A DNA stretch of 64,000 nt from Gigaspora margarita (GCA_009809945.1 WTPW01002496.1:20513-84512), one strand, 5' to 3'; shown: positions 23,997-36,640, numbered from the stretch's first letter. Notes: generated from the sequence alone by a model not told the origin. Translations and numbers: made by a program.

Positions 23997-25267
23997 ATGT
24001 TTCGTTTTAAATCAATTATCATGGTTCCCATTTCACTCTTTATCTTGGGGACATTAATCACTTCTGTCATCTCTCAAGAATGTAAACCATACTCATCTTC
24101 ATTTGATTTTTCATCTGGATATCCAGAAGTTTGGAAAAAAGCCACAAATACCATTTTTAAAACAACTGAATTTAAACAACTTTACAATTCAATTGATTGG
24201 TCAAAAGTACCTAATATTCCACCTCACAAGTTGAACGCAAATGGGGATATAGATCGGACTGGCTATAATACCAGTGACCCAGATTGTTGGTGGACATATA
24301 ATTTGTGCACAACACCCAAAGCACCTGGACTTAACCCCGATGTCACCATTTGTCCTGAGCCCAGTAAGAACTTAATCGTAAAACTTTTAAAAATTTCGAA
24401 TTAACCATATATTTGTCGCTAATTTTCGATTGTTTATTATGAAGATACTCTGGGTTTATCATACGATGATGGTCCAAACTGCTCTCATACAGTGTTTTAC
24501 GATTTCCTTAAGGAAAACAATCAACAAGCGACTATGTTTTTTATTGGATCAAATGTTGCTGACTTGCCCAATGAAGCTCAGCGTGCTCTCGCCGATGGTC
24601 ATCATATTTGTATTCATACTTGGTCTCATCCATATATGACTACACTTACCAACGAAGAGGTGCTCGCAGAATTGTACTACACTAGGAAGGTTATTAAATA
24701 TGTTATGGGTATAACACCTCTTTGCTGGCGTCCTGTAAGAATTAATTTTGTAATATAAAATGTTAATTAAGAATAAGAATTATACATCTTATTGTTTTAT
24801 TTTTACTTTATTGACAGCCTTTTGGTGACTGCGATGATCGTGTTCGTGCTATTGCTCAAGCGCTCAACCTGACAACTATTATTTGGAATATTGGTAAGTA
24901 AATATTCGAATGTTTACTATGTAAAGATTGTTCAAATATAACACCGATTATAACATTTACAGATTCCGATGATTGGGCTATGCAACCTGCTGGACCCGAA
25001 ACCCCGGCTCAAATTGATGCTAATTTCCAAGACTTTGTAAATATGGCTCAAAATGGAACCTTTGCTAATTCTGGAGCAATCCTTCTAGAACATGAACTAA
25101 ACAATGGCACTATGTCCAAAGCTGTCGAATGGTATCCAAAACTCAAAAGCGCCTATCAAAATGTTCTTCCTATCGCTTCATGCATGAATTATACTTATCC
25201 ATATGCTGAATCAAACTTCACCTATCCATCATTTGCTCAATACACTAATACTACTACTGCTACATAA
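23997..25267 (+). CDS. Secreted chitin/polysaccharide deacetylase (NodB domain), 4 exons
   Basis: Proposed CDS is join(23997-24363, 24445-24734, 24818-24893, 24963-25267), 345 residues. Introns of 81, 83 and 69 bp begin GTAAGA/GTAAGT and end AG, and all joins keep frame. Family members (carbohydrate esterase 4) remove N-acetyl groups from chitin or cell-wall polymers outside the cell. Residues 1-26 form a signal peptide (hydrophobic, ending SVIS). The metal-dependent motifs are in order: SYDDGP (residues 128-133, Asp130 candidate base, Asp131 metal ligand), HTWSH (180-184, two His ligands), RPPFGDCDDR (218-227), DSDDW (245-249), and LLEHE with His288. Thr-, Asn- and Tyr-rich NxT sequences end the protein with no hydrophobic GPI-type tail. 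The start ATG is preceded by CACCA. Neighbours are repeats only. The fold assignment is strong; chitin as substrate is inferred. Confidence 0.93.
24364..24444 (+). other. Intron 1 of deacetylase gene
   Basis: GTAAGAACTT donor and GAAG acceptor. Splicing joins CCC-A to AT-ACT, giving EPNTLGLSYDDGP and so restoring the catalytic motif context. Unspliced reading ends at a stop within the intron. Confidence 0.85.
24735..24817 (+). other. Intron 2 of deacetylase gene
   Basis: GTAAGAATTA donor directly after CGT-CCT and TTGACAG acceptor before CCT-TTT-GGT. The join makes the conserved RPPFGDCDDR motif. Confidence 0.9.
24894..24962 (+). other. Intron 3 of deacetylase gene
   Basis: GTAAGTAAAT donor and CATTTACAG acceptor. 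The split Asp245 codon (G/AT) rebuilds NIDSDDW. Confidence 0.9.
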
Positions 25268-26200
25268 ATTATTATTTCAATTTCACCGAAGGCAGTAATC
25301 TAACTGGTCTCTCAGAAAAAATCAACATAACATCCGCTCCGATAACAAATTATAGCATCTTAATTTCCGATATATTCATAGAGCAGTTATTTAATAATTT
25401 TTTTTTTAAGCATAAAATCTGGAATCAATTGACTATATTTATCTTAATTCGAATTCAATGATTTAATAACTTAATAAGGCATTTACACCCTATATTCTTT
25501 TTAATGTAGCTTTATTGAATTTAATTATTTAATTATTTATTTTGTATTTTTGTATTTTTACGTTATATATAATGTATTTTTTGGTATTCTAATCTTTTTG
25601 ACATTTTTGCGTATTTTAATATTGTAGACATTTATAGAATACTAATATTCGGTATGTCCTTATTGGACGTGCTTAATATTTACAAATTGGGCAAGCATCT
25701 TAATGTGCAAATCTTGTAAATTGATACGAATAAGTTATATAGTTCAATAGATTCATAAAAATATTCGTAATGTGATCTAATTTAACGAATGAATAAATTA
25801 TTAAAATGTTTAAAAAAATAACTTTTTATGAATTGTCATATGAAAATTGTCACGAATGAGATTATTTTGATGATATTAAAAAAAAAATAAATATACATAT
25901 TAGATGAATTAGATTTAGGCTGATCTAAGTTAATTTTTCGGTTAACATCATCTCCCATGAATTTATGAAAAAAAATAAAAATTAAAAAAATAAATCAAAC
26001 CAAAAAAAATAAAAAAAATATATATATAAACAAAATAAAGAAAATAATAATAATAATAAATTAGAATATAATTAGACGATTTGAAGTTAAATCTTCAGTT
26101 AACACCATCATCTCTCAAAAGTTAAACATGCTAAGACAAAAATTTATGTGGGCCCAAAATTTTCAGAGAAAAAATATGAATGAACATAAAAGACGAGCAA
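25268..26200. other. 3' flank of deacetylase gene
   Basis: AT-rich, with AATAAATT near 25792 as a possible polyadenylation signal. The GACGAGCAAGGTCGGGAC sequence at 26193 is a second copy of sequence at about 23502 upstream of the gene, so related repeats bracket the gene. Confidence 0.45.
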
Positions 26201-26209
26201 GGTCGGGAC

Positions 26210-26556
26210 CGGTGTTAAAGATTTAATGTTCACAGTGTTTCCAGGAACATTTAAAAAAATTTAGGAACACTAAATTTAGAATTTATGTTCCCTATTAGGA
26301 ACAAAGTGGGAACATAAAAGTTAAAATTGTGTTCCCTACAATGATAGTTTTTTTGGCGTGTCATGGCTTTTTTTTTTTTTTTTTTTTTTCAAGTATGGTT
26401 TTTTTTTTTAGTCGTGGCACGGTATTATGCTTTTTTAGCTGTGGGATCAGATTGTAATATCGATTTTCGTCATAGGAACATTAAACATTTTTGGGAACAT
26501 AAATTTAATATTTTATGTTCCTGAAGAACAAAAAATAATTCAAATCTTTTTCACTG
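26210..26556. mobile_element. hAT-type MITE (347 bp)
   Basis: The ends are CGGTGTTAAAGATTT and AAATCTTTTTCACTG (inverted, three mismatches). They are flanked by a perfect 8-bp duplication GTCGGGAC (26202-26209 and 26557-26564). The paralogous sequence near 23505 (AAGGTTGGGACAAAAATTT) is the empty site. The interior repeats AGGAACA/TGTTCC motifs near both ends. Confidence 0.85.
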
Positions 26557-27479
26557 GTCGGGACAAAAATTTAAGTAAATATCCGATACTTCCCCAAAAA
26601 GTAAAGTAAAAATCTATTCAGTATTCCTCTGAAAATAATTTATAACAAAACCTCTTGTGATAGTGATCGAATCTTGTGAAGGTGTAAAAGTCATGCCGAT
26701 TTTATATTTTATATAATTACTAGCATATTACCCGTGCCTCCGGCACGGGAATAAGGGTTATATTGGTAGTTAATTTAAATTAATGCATATTTTTTTTTAT
26801 TTAAGCCAATGTAAGATAAAAAAATTTTATATAATAAAAGTTGAAGTAGTATGTAAAGTATTTTTATATAATAAATAATAAAAAAAATTACATTCTAATA
26901 TATAGTTGTCTTCCCATCTTATTTTTTTTTTTAAAAAATTATATTCTATTAAAAATTTTTTACAGAACCTACTATCTATTTCAGCATACATAATATATTT
27001 ATATTTGAATAAGTTGCATTAAACCATAGTAATTCTACTATAAATTGTCATAAAGAATTGTTGCATAATGTACTAATGTGGTACACACAACGGTTAAAGT
27101 TGAGTTAGTATTATAATATCAAAATTTTTACCATAATTTGATGTAAAAAAATTCTATTATAGAATTTACTCACTATTCAGTAACTACATTATGCGGTTAA
27201 GGTTGGGTTCATTGCATTATTATTTCTGTTTCAATTCAGAATTTAGTTGCTAAGACAGTATACACAATGGTTAAAGTTGAGTTATTATTGAAATTATTGT
27301 GATATTTATATAAAAATTTCTGTCACATAACTTACTCACTATTCCAGTTATTACAATATGTGGTTAAAGTTACTTAGTTGCATTGAAATTATCATAATTT
27401 ACTNTATAGAATCCTGTTACAGAATTTATTTTCCAATAGGGTAGTTAAGGTTGAGTTAGTATTGGTGTTATTGTGACTT

Positions 27480-30070
27480 CTACATTTAAGTAAACAGAAT
27501 TAAACTTCATACCTATATTTTAATTTATTGAACAATTANATGATTATGGTTGATCATGTATATAATATATTCTCTTGAAACAAAAACCTTAAAGTAAACA
27601 AAATTAAGATTTATACTCACCTGATAATTAATTAATTTATTAAATGATTAAANGTTATGGTTAATTGCACATACATTCTCTTGAAACACAATCATTAAAG
27701 TAAGCATAATTAAACTTTATACTAACCCTGGTGATTTATTAAACAATCAAATGATTATAGTTAATTATATATACATTCTCTCAAAACACAACCATTAAAG
27801 TGAACAGACTTAAACTTTATACTCATGCTGGTAATTTATTGATCATACATTTTTTTTAAACACAATCATTAAAGTGAACAAAATTGATTTTTGTACTCAT
27901 TCTGGTAATTTATTGAATAAATAAATGATTATAGTTAATTACATATACATTTTTTTTGAAAAANATCAATAAAGTAAACAGATTAAACTTCATACTTATC
28001 CTAGTGATTTATTGAAAGATTATAATAATTTATAGATTGATTACACAAATATCAATATGAAATGTAATCATTCAAGCAATTAAATANTTACTTCATACTT
28101 ACCCTGGTGGTTTATTAAATAATCAAATGATTATATAACCCAAAAACAATTGNTAAAGTGAACAAAATTAAACTTCATACTCATGCTGGTAATTTATTGA
28201 ATAATTAATAATTATAGTTAATCATGCATTTTCTTGAAGCACAATCTTTAAAGTAAACATAATTAAACTTATTCTTACCAAAATACAGTCAGACCTCTCT
28301 AAGTGCACCTCTTGGAACCACACTTTAATAATTTGCATTTAGAGAATAATAAGAAAATGTGCATTTATAAAGGTCAAATATATAATTGGACCAGTACCTA
28401 AATGTGNATTTAGAGAGTATGTGCACTTATAGAGGGTGAACTTAAAGAGGACTAACTGTAATTTCTTGAATGANTAAATGNTTACAGTTAACTATAGATT
28501 GTCTTGATACACAGTCATTAAAGCTAGCAGAATTAAACTTCATACTTACTTTAGTAATTTTGAACAATTTAAATGATTATAGTTGACCATACAGTCTTCT
28601 TAAACACAATTATTAAAGTGAACAAAATTAATATTCATATTCACCCTAGTACATTCGATACTGGCATCCATCAGAGATGTTTTCATGCATATAGATGCAT
28701 TTATGTTATAAGAACTATATTCANATTAATAGTTAAAACCCAAAATTTTTTATATAGTATCGACTGTAATTTATTGAATGAATAAATAATTATGGTTAAT
28801 TATATATACATTCTCTTGAAAAACATCAGTAAAGTGAACAGAATTATACTTCATACTCACCCTAGTAATTTATTGAACAGAATTAAGNTTCATACTCATT
28901 CTAGTGATTTATTGAATGATTATTATAATTTATAGATCAATTACACAAATATTGATATGAAAAGTAATCATTCAAGCAATTAATGCTACAATAATTTAAC
29001 TTTATACTCACCCTGATAATTTATTAAACAATTAAATAATTATGGTTAATCATATGTACATTCTCTTGAAATACAATAATTAAAGTGAACAGAATTAAAC
29101 TTCATACTCATGATCAATTAAATAATTATGGTTAATTATACATTCTCTTGAAACACAAATCTTTAAAGTAAACATAATTAAACTTTATTCTCACCCTAGT
29201 AATTTATTGATAATGAAATGATTACAGTTAATCATAGATTGTCTTGAAACAGTCATTAAAGCAAGCAAAATTAAACTTCATGCTCACCCTAGTAATTTTT
29301 GAATGATTAAATAATTAAGGTTAATTATACATACTCCTTAAACATAATTGTTAAAGTGAACAAAATTAGTTTTCATACTCACCCTAGTAATTTATTGAAT
29401 GAAATGATTACAGTTAATTACATATACATTCTCTTGAAAATCATCAGTAAAGTGAACAAAATTAAATTTCATACTCATCCTGATGATTTATTGAATGATT
29501 AATTTATAGATCATTTACACAAATATCAAGATAAAATCTATCATTCAAACAATTAAATACTACAATAATCTTTATACTCAACCTAATGATTTATTAACAA
29601 TCAAAAAATTATAGTTAATCATATGTACATTCTCTTAAAACACAATTATTAAAATAAACAGAATTAAACTTCATACTCATGTAGTTTATTGAATGATTAA
29701 ATAATTGCAGTTAATCATACATTCTCTTGAAACACAATCTTTAAAGTAAACAGAATTAAACTTTATTCTNACCCTAGTAATATATTAAACAATTAAATGA
29801 TTTTAGTTAATCATAGATTGTCTTGAAACACAGTCATTAATGCAAGCAGAATTAAACTTCATGCTCACTCCAATAAGTTTTGAATGATTAAATGATTACT
29901 GTTAATCATACATTCTCTTTAAACATAATCATTAATAGTAAAAAAATTAATTTTTGTACTCACTCTGTAATTATTTAATGAATAAATGATTACAGTTAAT
30001 TATGTATAAATTCTATCAGTAAAGTGAACAGAATTAAACTTCATGCTCATCCTGGTGATTTGGTTAAACA
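27480..30070. repeat. Degenerate ~100-bp tandem repeats in left Helitron
   Basis: The blocks AATTTATTGAATGATTAAAT, AGTTAATCATACATTCTC, TTGAAACACAATCATTAAAG and GAACAGAATTAAACTTCATA followed by CTCACCCT recur at least 20 times at ~75-125 bp spacing. The mirrored field in the right copy is about 33115-35710. Frames of ~70 codons here are repeat read-through. Confidence 0.75.
28286..28458. mobile_element. pogo/Tc1-mariner-like MITE (173 bp), left Helitron
   Basis: CAGTCAGACCTCTCTAAG at the left and ...AGAGGACTAACTG at the right, flanked by TA on both sides (28284-28285 and 28459-28460). TA duplication and CAGT ends fit the pogo/Tigger branch. The mirrored copy at 34731-34903 has the same length, so the insertion predates the Helitron duplication. 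Related larger element at 62861-63679. Confidence 0.75.
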
Positions 30071-31233
30071 ATTCTCATACAATAGATAAATATAGACTAT
30101 GTGATGTAGAATTTCATGTTTCATTGCATTATACTATAATGTTTACGAACATTTGATCGAATTCACAAATCAAAATCTCACTCTGTTACTCATAAGCTAA
30201 TTTGCACTATCATTATTGAAATATAGATTCTCTTGTTCATGTTTTTATTATTGCTTGTTATTGCACTTGCGACTATACCTATGTACAGCACTTTGTGCAA
30301 TTGTCATATGCGCGAACTTTTTTTCTACAAAAAAACATTTATCGTACGTATGCACATTCATCGATACTTGATATCAAGCATAATTAAAAAAATACAAAAT
30401 TGACGTTATAGATACTCAGAATTTGGTTGATTCATGAATCTTACTATAATTTACCGTAAATAATTTTGTTACAATACTGCATGTGATTAATGTTGATTTG
30501 GTACGTACTATCGTGATTAAAACAATTGATAATGGGTTTGCATTGTGATGACATTCTTGATCATAACTTGCTCATCGATATTTTAGTTTTAACATTTTGA
30601 TCACAGGTATATATGCATGTGTTACACTAATTATTAATAACACTGCTGCAGCATCCAATCAATCAATTATATATCGAATAATAAGTAATCCGGTTGAAAT
30701 CATTTAGATATTATCAATCGATATTAAAATATTCCTCAATCGCCATTTATATCTATCTATAGTATGGCTCCTTCTTGACATGTATGCGTTCTTACCATAT
30801 TTAGTAAGTACAATTCCGAAAGACTAATAAAAAAGATAGTGATTATTTGCATTTTTAATCACATCTTATTTTAAAATAAAATTTGTGAGAAAAAATAGAA
30901 TATAGTACATACAAATGTACAATATATACATATGCACACATATGCACAAATATTACGTAAGTGCATTGCAGAGAAAAAATGCCACCCTGTTACCAATATA
31001 ATAATCGGCACCATCATCATGAAAAAGGATGATTTGGCACTGTTATCCCCTAGCTCTGCCTTATTATAAGGATTCTATCCCGATTGTCAATTTTAGGACA
31101 TCTATTTATAGTCAAAATGTATATTTAGTAAGGGTAAACATAGCCCCCGTATATACATAGTACTGTTGCTTCATAGTATAGTAAATGAAATTACCTGTTG
31201 CATCTGGTTTGACAAGTGCAGATATGGCATTTC

Positions 31234-31323
31234 GGTCAGATATGCCAGATTGGTCCAATATGTCAGATCGGTCTAATATGTCAGATCTGTCCGATATGTC
31301 AGATCGGTCTGATATATTTGATC
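31234..31323. repeat. 18-bp minisatellite, five units
   Basis: Consensus GGTCTAATATGTCAGATC in five consecutive 18-mers with scattered substitutions, 18-bp period exact throughout. Confidence 0.85.
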
Positions 31324-31859
31324 GGTTAATTCAACTATTAGTTCCATCATAAAACCTGTATCAAGAATCGAAATGTAAAAAGTATAAATACGATATCTCT
31401 TGTCTTTAGAGCAAGACAGCTTTGGTAGCTCCAGAAAGGAAGAACTCAAGTAGAGTTCATAACCTTCGAAATTAGAGTAGAAGTGTTATAGTTAGTAATC
31501 CCCCCAATAGATAAATAAACAAACTGTTGTTATTATAATAAACCGATACTTTCCCGATACGTAACTTCATATTGAAGTATAAACCTATGATCCCATATTA
31601 AAGTTTCGTGATATAATCGTTAACCTGATTTGACCCTAGTTATTCAGACTAAGTGTTCTATGCCTTACCAAGACTATCTGAACCTTGAGACCCAGACCAA
31701 ATCTTCCATGCCTCTTTCTGCCTGCCAGTTCAAGGTTGAGAAGTCTTGAGTGTTAGTAGAGTGGATTTAGTTAGTGTTAGTAGCGTAAAGTAGTTATAGT
31801 TAGAAGTAGAGTATTGTTTTCCCCTTCTTAATCTGCATACAGATCTGTGCATTTCATAT

Positions 31860-32086
31860 TGTCGGAGATGATGCTGAAATCGGATGATCCTGAAATTTTT
31901 ATTTATTTTGATATGAAATTTTAAAATTTTTTTGAGATGTTTTTTCATTTTTGTCTTATAGGGTTAGGGTAAGGTTTGGGTATAGATTTGATATTTAAAG
32001 AGTATATGTAGATTTTAGCAGGGTTTATAGTTTCAAATCATGACCCCAAATTTCAGTATCATCTGATTTCAGCATCATCCCTGACA
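31860..32086. mobile_element. TIR MITE (227 bp) in Helitron spacer
   Basis: The left end TGTCGGAGATGATGCTGAAA is matched, inverted, by TTTCAGCATCATCCCTGACA on the right, with similarity continuing inward. CATAT flanks both sides (31855-31859 and 32087-32091). The superfamily is not certain from a 5-bp duplication. Confidence 0.7.
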
Positions 32087-32114
32087 CATATTTTTTAGAG
32101 TATTTGGCACGGTA

Positions 32115-35100
32115 TCCTTATAATAAGGCAGAGCTGTGGGATAACGGTGCCAAATAATCCTTTTTCATGATGATGGTGCCAATTATTATATTGGTAACGG
32201 GGTGGCATTTTTGCTCTGTGATGCACTTACATAATATTCGTGCATATGTGTGCATATGTATATATTGTACATTTGTATGTACTGTATTCCATTTTTTTCT
32301 CACAAATTTTATTTTAAAATAAGATGTGATTAAAAGTGCAGACGATCACTATCTTTTTTATTAGTCTTTCAGAATTGTACTTACTAAATATGGTAAGAAC
32401 GCATACATGTCAAGAAGGAGCCATACTGTGAATAGATATAAATGCCGATTGAGAAAAATTTTAATATCGATTGATAATATCTAAATGATTTCAACCGGAT
32501 TACTTATTATTCAATATATAATTGATTGATTGGATGCTGCGGCAGTGTTATTGATAATTAGTGTAACACATGCATATATACCTGTGATCAAAATGTTAAA
32601 ACTAAAATATCGATGAGCAAGTTATGATCAAGAATGTCATCACAATGCAAACCCATTATCAATTGTTTTAATCACGATAGTACGTACCAAATCAACATTA
32701 ATCACATGCAGTATTGTAACAAAATTATTTATGGTAAATTATAGTAAGATTCATGAATCAACCAAATTCTGAGTATCTATNACGTCAATTTTGTATTTTT
32801 TTAATTATGCTTGATATCAAGTATCGATGAATGTGCATACGTACGATAAATGTTTTTTTGTAGAAAAAAAGTTCGCGCATATGACAATTGCACAAAGTGC
32901 TGTACATAGNTATAGTCGCAAGTGCAATAACAAGCAATAATAAAAACATGAACAAGAGAATCTATATTTCAATAATGATGGTGCAAATTAGCTTATGAGT
33001 AACAGAGTGGGATTTTGATTTGTGAATTCGATCAAATGTTCGTAAACATTATGGTATAATGCAATAAAACGTAAAATTCTACATCACATAGTCTATATTT
33101 ATCTATTGTATGAGAATTGTTTAACCAAATCACCAGGATGAGCATGAAGTTTAATTCTGTTCACTTTACTGATAGAATTTATACATAATTAACTGTAANC
33201 ATTTATTCATTAAATAATTACAGANTGAGTACAAAAATTAATTTTTTTACTATTAATGATTNTGTTTAAAGAGAATGTATGATTAACAGTAATCATTTAA
33301 TCATTCAAAACTTATTGGNGTGAGCATGAAGTTTAATTCTGCTTGCATTAATGACTGTGTTTCAAGACAATCTATGATTAACTAAAATCATTTAATTGTT
33401 TAATATATTACTAGGGTNAGAATAAAGTTTAATTCTGTTTACTTTAAAGATTGTGTTTCAAGAGAATGTATGATTAACTGCAATTATTTAATCATTCAAT
33501 AAACTACATGAGTATGAAGTTTAATTCTGTTTATTTTAATAATTGTGTTTTAAGAGAATGTACATATGATTAACTATAATTTTTTGATTGTTAATAAATC
33601 ATTAGGTTGAGTATAAAGATTATTGTGGTATTTAATTGTTTGAATGATTGGATTTCATATTGATATTTGTGTAAATGATCTATAAATTAATCATTCAATA
33701 AATCATCAGGATTAGTATGAAATTTAATTTTGTTCACTTTACTGATGATTTTCAAGAGAATGTATGTGTAATTAACTGTAATCATTTTATTCAATAAATT
33801 ACTAGGGTGAGTATGAAAACTAATTTTGTTCACTTTAACAATTATGTTTAAGGAGTATGTATAATTAACCTTAATTATTTAATCATTCAAAAATTACTAG
33901 GGTGAGCATGAAGTTTAATTCTGCTTGCTTTAATGACTGTTTCAAGACAATCTATGATTAACTGTAATCATTTCATTATCAATAAATTACTAGGGTGAGA
34001 ATAAAGTTTAATTATGTTTACTTTAAAGATTTGTGTTTCAAGAGAATGTATAATTAACCATAATTATTTAATTGATCATGAGTATGAAGTTTAATTCTGT
34101 TCACTTTAATTATTGTATTTCAAGAGAATGTACATATGATTAACCATAATTATTTAATTGTTTAATAAATTATCAGGGTGAGTATAAAGTTAAATTATTG
34201 TAGCATTAATTGCTTGAATGATTACTTTTCATATCAATATTTGTGTAATTGATCTATAAATTATAATAATCATTCAATAAATCACTAGAATGAGTATGAA
34301 NCTTAATTCTGTTCAATAAATTACTAGGGTGAGTATGAAGTATAATTCTGTTCACTTTACTGATGTTTTTCAAGAGAATGTATATATAATTAACCATAAT
34401 TATTTATTCATTCAATAAATTACAGTCGATACTATATAAAAAATTTTGGGTTTTAACTATTAATNTGAATATAGTTCTTATAACATAAATGCATCTATAT
34501 GCATGAAAACATCTCTGATGGATGCCAGTATCGAATGTACTAGGGTGAATATGAATATTAATTTTGTTCACTTTAATAATTGTGTTTAAAAAGACTGTAT
34601 GGTCAACTGTAATCATTTAAATTGTTCAAAATTACTAAAGTAAGTATGAAGTTTAATTCTGCTAGCTTTAATAACTGTGTATCAAGACAATCTATAGTTA
34701 ACTGTAATCATTTATTCATTCAAGAAATTACAGTTAGTCCTCTTTAAGTTCACCCTCTATAAGTGCACATACTCTCTAAATTCACATTTAGGTACTGGTC
34801 CAATTATATATTTGACCTTTATAAATGCACATTTTCTTATTATTCTCTAAATGCAAATTATTAAAGTGTGGTTCCAAGAGGTGCACTTAGAGAGGTCTGA
34901 CTGTATTTTGGTAAGAATAAAGTTTAATTCTGTTTACTTTAAAGATTGTGCTTCAAGAAAATGCATGATTAACTATAATTATTAATTATTCAATAAATTA
35001 CCAGCATGAGTATGAAGTTTAATTTTGTTCACTTTAACAATTGTTTTTGGGTTATATAATCATTTGATTATTTAATAAACCACCAGGGTAAGTATGAAGT

Positions 35101-36467
35101 AAGTATTTAATTGCTTGAATGATTACATTTCATATTGATATTTGTGTAATCAATCTATAAATTATTATAATCTTTCAATAAATCACTAGGATAAGTATGA
35201 AGTTTAATCTGTTTACTTTATTGATNTTTTTCAAAAAAAATGTATATGTAATTAACTATAATCATTTATTTATTCAATAAATTACCAGAATGAGTACAAA
35301 AATCAATTTTGTTCACTTTAATGATTGTGTTTAAAAAAAATGTATGATCAATAAATTACCAGCATGAGTATAAAGTTTAAGTCTGTTCACTTTAATGGTT
35401 GTGTTTTGAGAGAATGTATATATAATTAACTATAATCATTTGATTGTTTAATAAATCACCAGGGTTAGTATAAAGTTTAATTATGCTTACTTTAATGATT
35501 GTGTTTCAAGAGAATGTATGTGCAATTAACCATAACNTTTAATCATTTAATAAATTAATTAATTATCAGGTGAGTATAAATCTTAATTTTGTTTACTTTA
35601 AGGTTTTTGTTTCAAGAGAATATATTATATACATGATCAACCATAATCATNTAATTGTTCAATAAATTAAAATATAGGTATGAAGTTTAATTCTGTTTAC
35701 TTAAATGTAGAAGTCACAATAACACCAATACTAACTCAACCTTAACTACCCTATTGGAAAATAAATTCTGTAACAGGATTCTATANAGTAAATTATGATA
35801 ATTTCAATGCAACTAAGTAACTTTAACCACATATTGTAATAACTGGAATAGTGAGTAAGTTATGTGACAGAAATTTTTATATAAATATCACAATAATTTC
35901 AATAATAACTCAACTTTAACCATTGTGTATACTGTCTTAGCAACTAAATTCTGAATTGAAACAGAAATAATAATGCAATGAACCCAACCTTAACCACATA
36001 ATGTAGTTACTGAATAGTGAGTAAATTCTATAATAGATTTTTTTTACATCAAATTATGGTAAAAATTTTGATATTATAATACTAACTCAACTTTAACCGT
36101 TGTATGTACCACATTAGTACATTATGCAACAATTCTTTATGACAATTTATAGTAGAATTATTATGGTTTAATGCAACTTATTCAAATATAAATATATTAT
36201 GTATGCTGAAATAGATAGTAGGTTCTGTAAAAAATTTTTAATAGAATATAATTTTTTAAAAAAAAATAAGATAGGAAGACAACTATATATTAGAATATAA
36301 TTTTTTTATTATTTATTATATAAAAATACTTTACATACTACTTCAACTTTTATTATATAAATTTTTTTTTATCTTACATTGGCTTAAATAAAAAAAATAT
36401 GCATTAATTTAAATTAACTACCAATATAATCCTTATTCCTATGCCAGAGGCACGAGTAATATGCTAG
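32115..36467 (+). mobile_element. Helitron-type non-autonomous element, right copy (4353 bp)
   Basis: Starts TCCTTATAATAAGG after A (32114) and ends TAATATGCTAG before T (36468). The 3' hairpin CCTATGCC-AGA-GGCACGAG has two unpaired positions, while the left copy keeps a perfect stem, so this end has decayed more. The sequence is the reverse complement of 26720-31072 with scattered substitutions, and the boundary-to-boundary length is the same. Confidence 0.8.
34731..34903. mobile_element. pogo/Tc1-mariner-like MITE (173 bp), right Helitron
   Basis: Inverted counterpart of 28286-28458, bounded by TA (34729-34730 and 34904-34905). Confidence 0.75.
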
Positions 36468-36541
36468 TGTTATAAAAGGGCAAGATCAACTCACTAAGAA
36501 ATACCAAAATCCTGGTAATCAGGTGAATTTTGGTAAGGCGA

Positions 36542-36640
36542 GACCAACTGGATTCTGTGTTTACATTGCCCCATTTCCCCTCTGGGTGAGGGTGGTTCAC
36601 ATTGTAAAATTTTAAAACTAAAACGGCACGTCATTTTGTA
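36542..36640. mobile_element. Isolated end of the GACCAACTGG MITE family
   Basis: GACCAACTGGATTCTGTG and the following GGTGGTTCACATTGTAAAAT match the left end of 21073-21308. No opposite end was found, so it is a fragment. Confidence 0.55.

Larger units (their letters stand above)
26720..31072 (-). mobile_element. Helitron-type non-autonomous element, left copy (4353 bp)
   Basis: Read on the minus strand, the element starts TCCTTATAATAAGG after an A (plus T at 31073). It ends with the hairpin CCCGTGCC-GGA-GGCACGGG, seven bases, then CTAG, followed by T (plus A at 26719). TC start, 3' hairpin about 11 bp from CTAG, no TIRs and insertion between A and T are the established Helitron hallmarks. 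It encodes no Rep/helicase. It contains a degenerate ~100-bp tandem repeat field and a nested TA-flanked MITE. A nearly identical copy of exactly the same length lies inverted at 32115-36467. Confidence 0.8.
31073..32114. other. Spacer between the two Helitrons
   Basis: 1042 bp of sequence not shared by the arms. It holds an 18-bp minisatellite (31234-31323), a TATAAATACG box at about 31383 with a downstream stretch of higher complexity, and a 227-bp MITE (31860-32086). No convincing protein frame was seen. Confidence 0.6.

Noticed and set aside
24430-24639. 69-codon frame overlapping the deacetylase
   Set aside because: Out-of-frame reading of exon 2; the spliced frame carries all the family motifs.
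28573-28785. 70-codon frame, repeated almost identically on the other strand at 34404-34616
   Set aside because: Both lie in the degenerate repeat field of the inverted Helitron copies; the match is due to the palindrome, not to a conserved gene.
27480-30070. CRISPR-like array
   Set aside because: Units are degenerate, contiguous and without conserved repeat/unique spacer alternation, in eukaryotic DNA.
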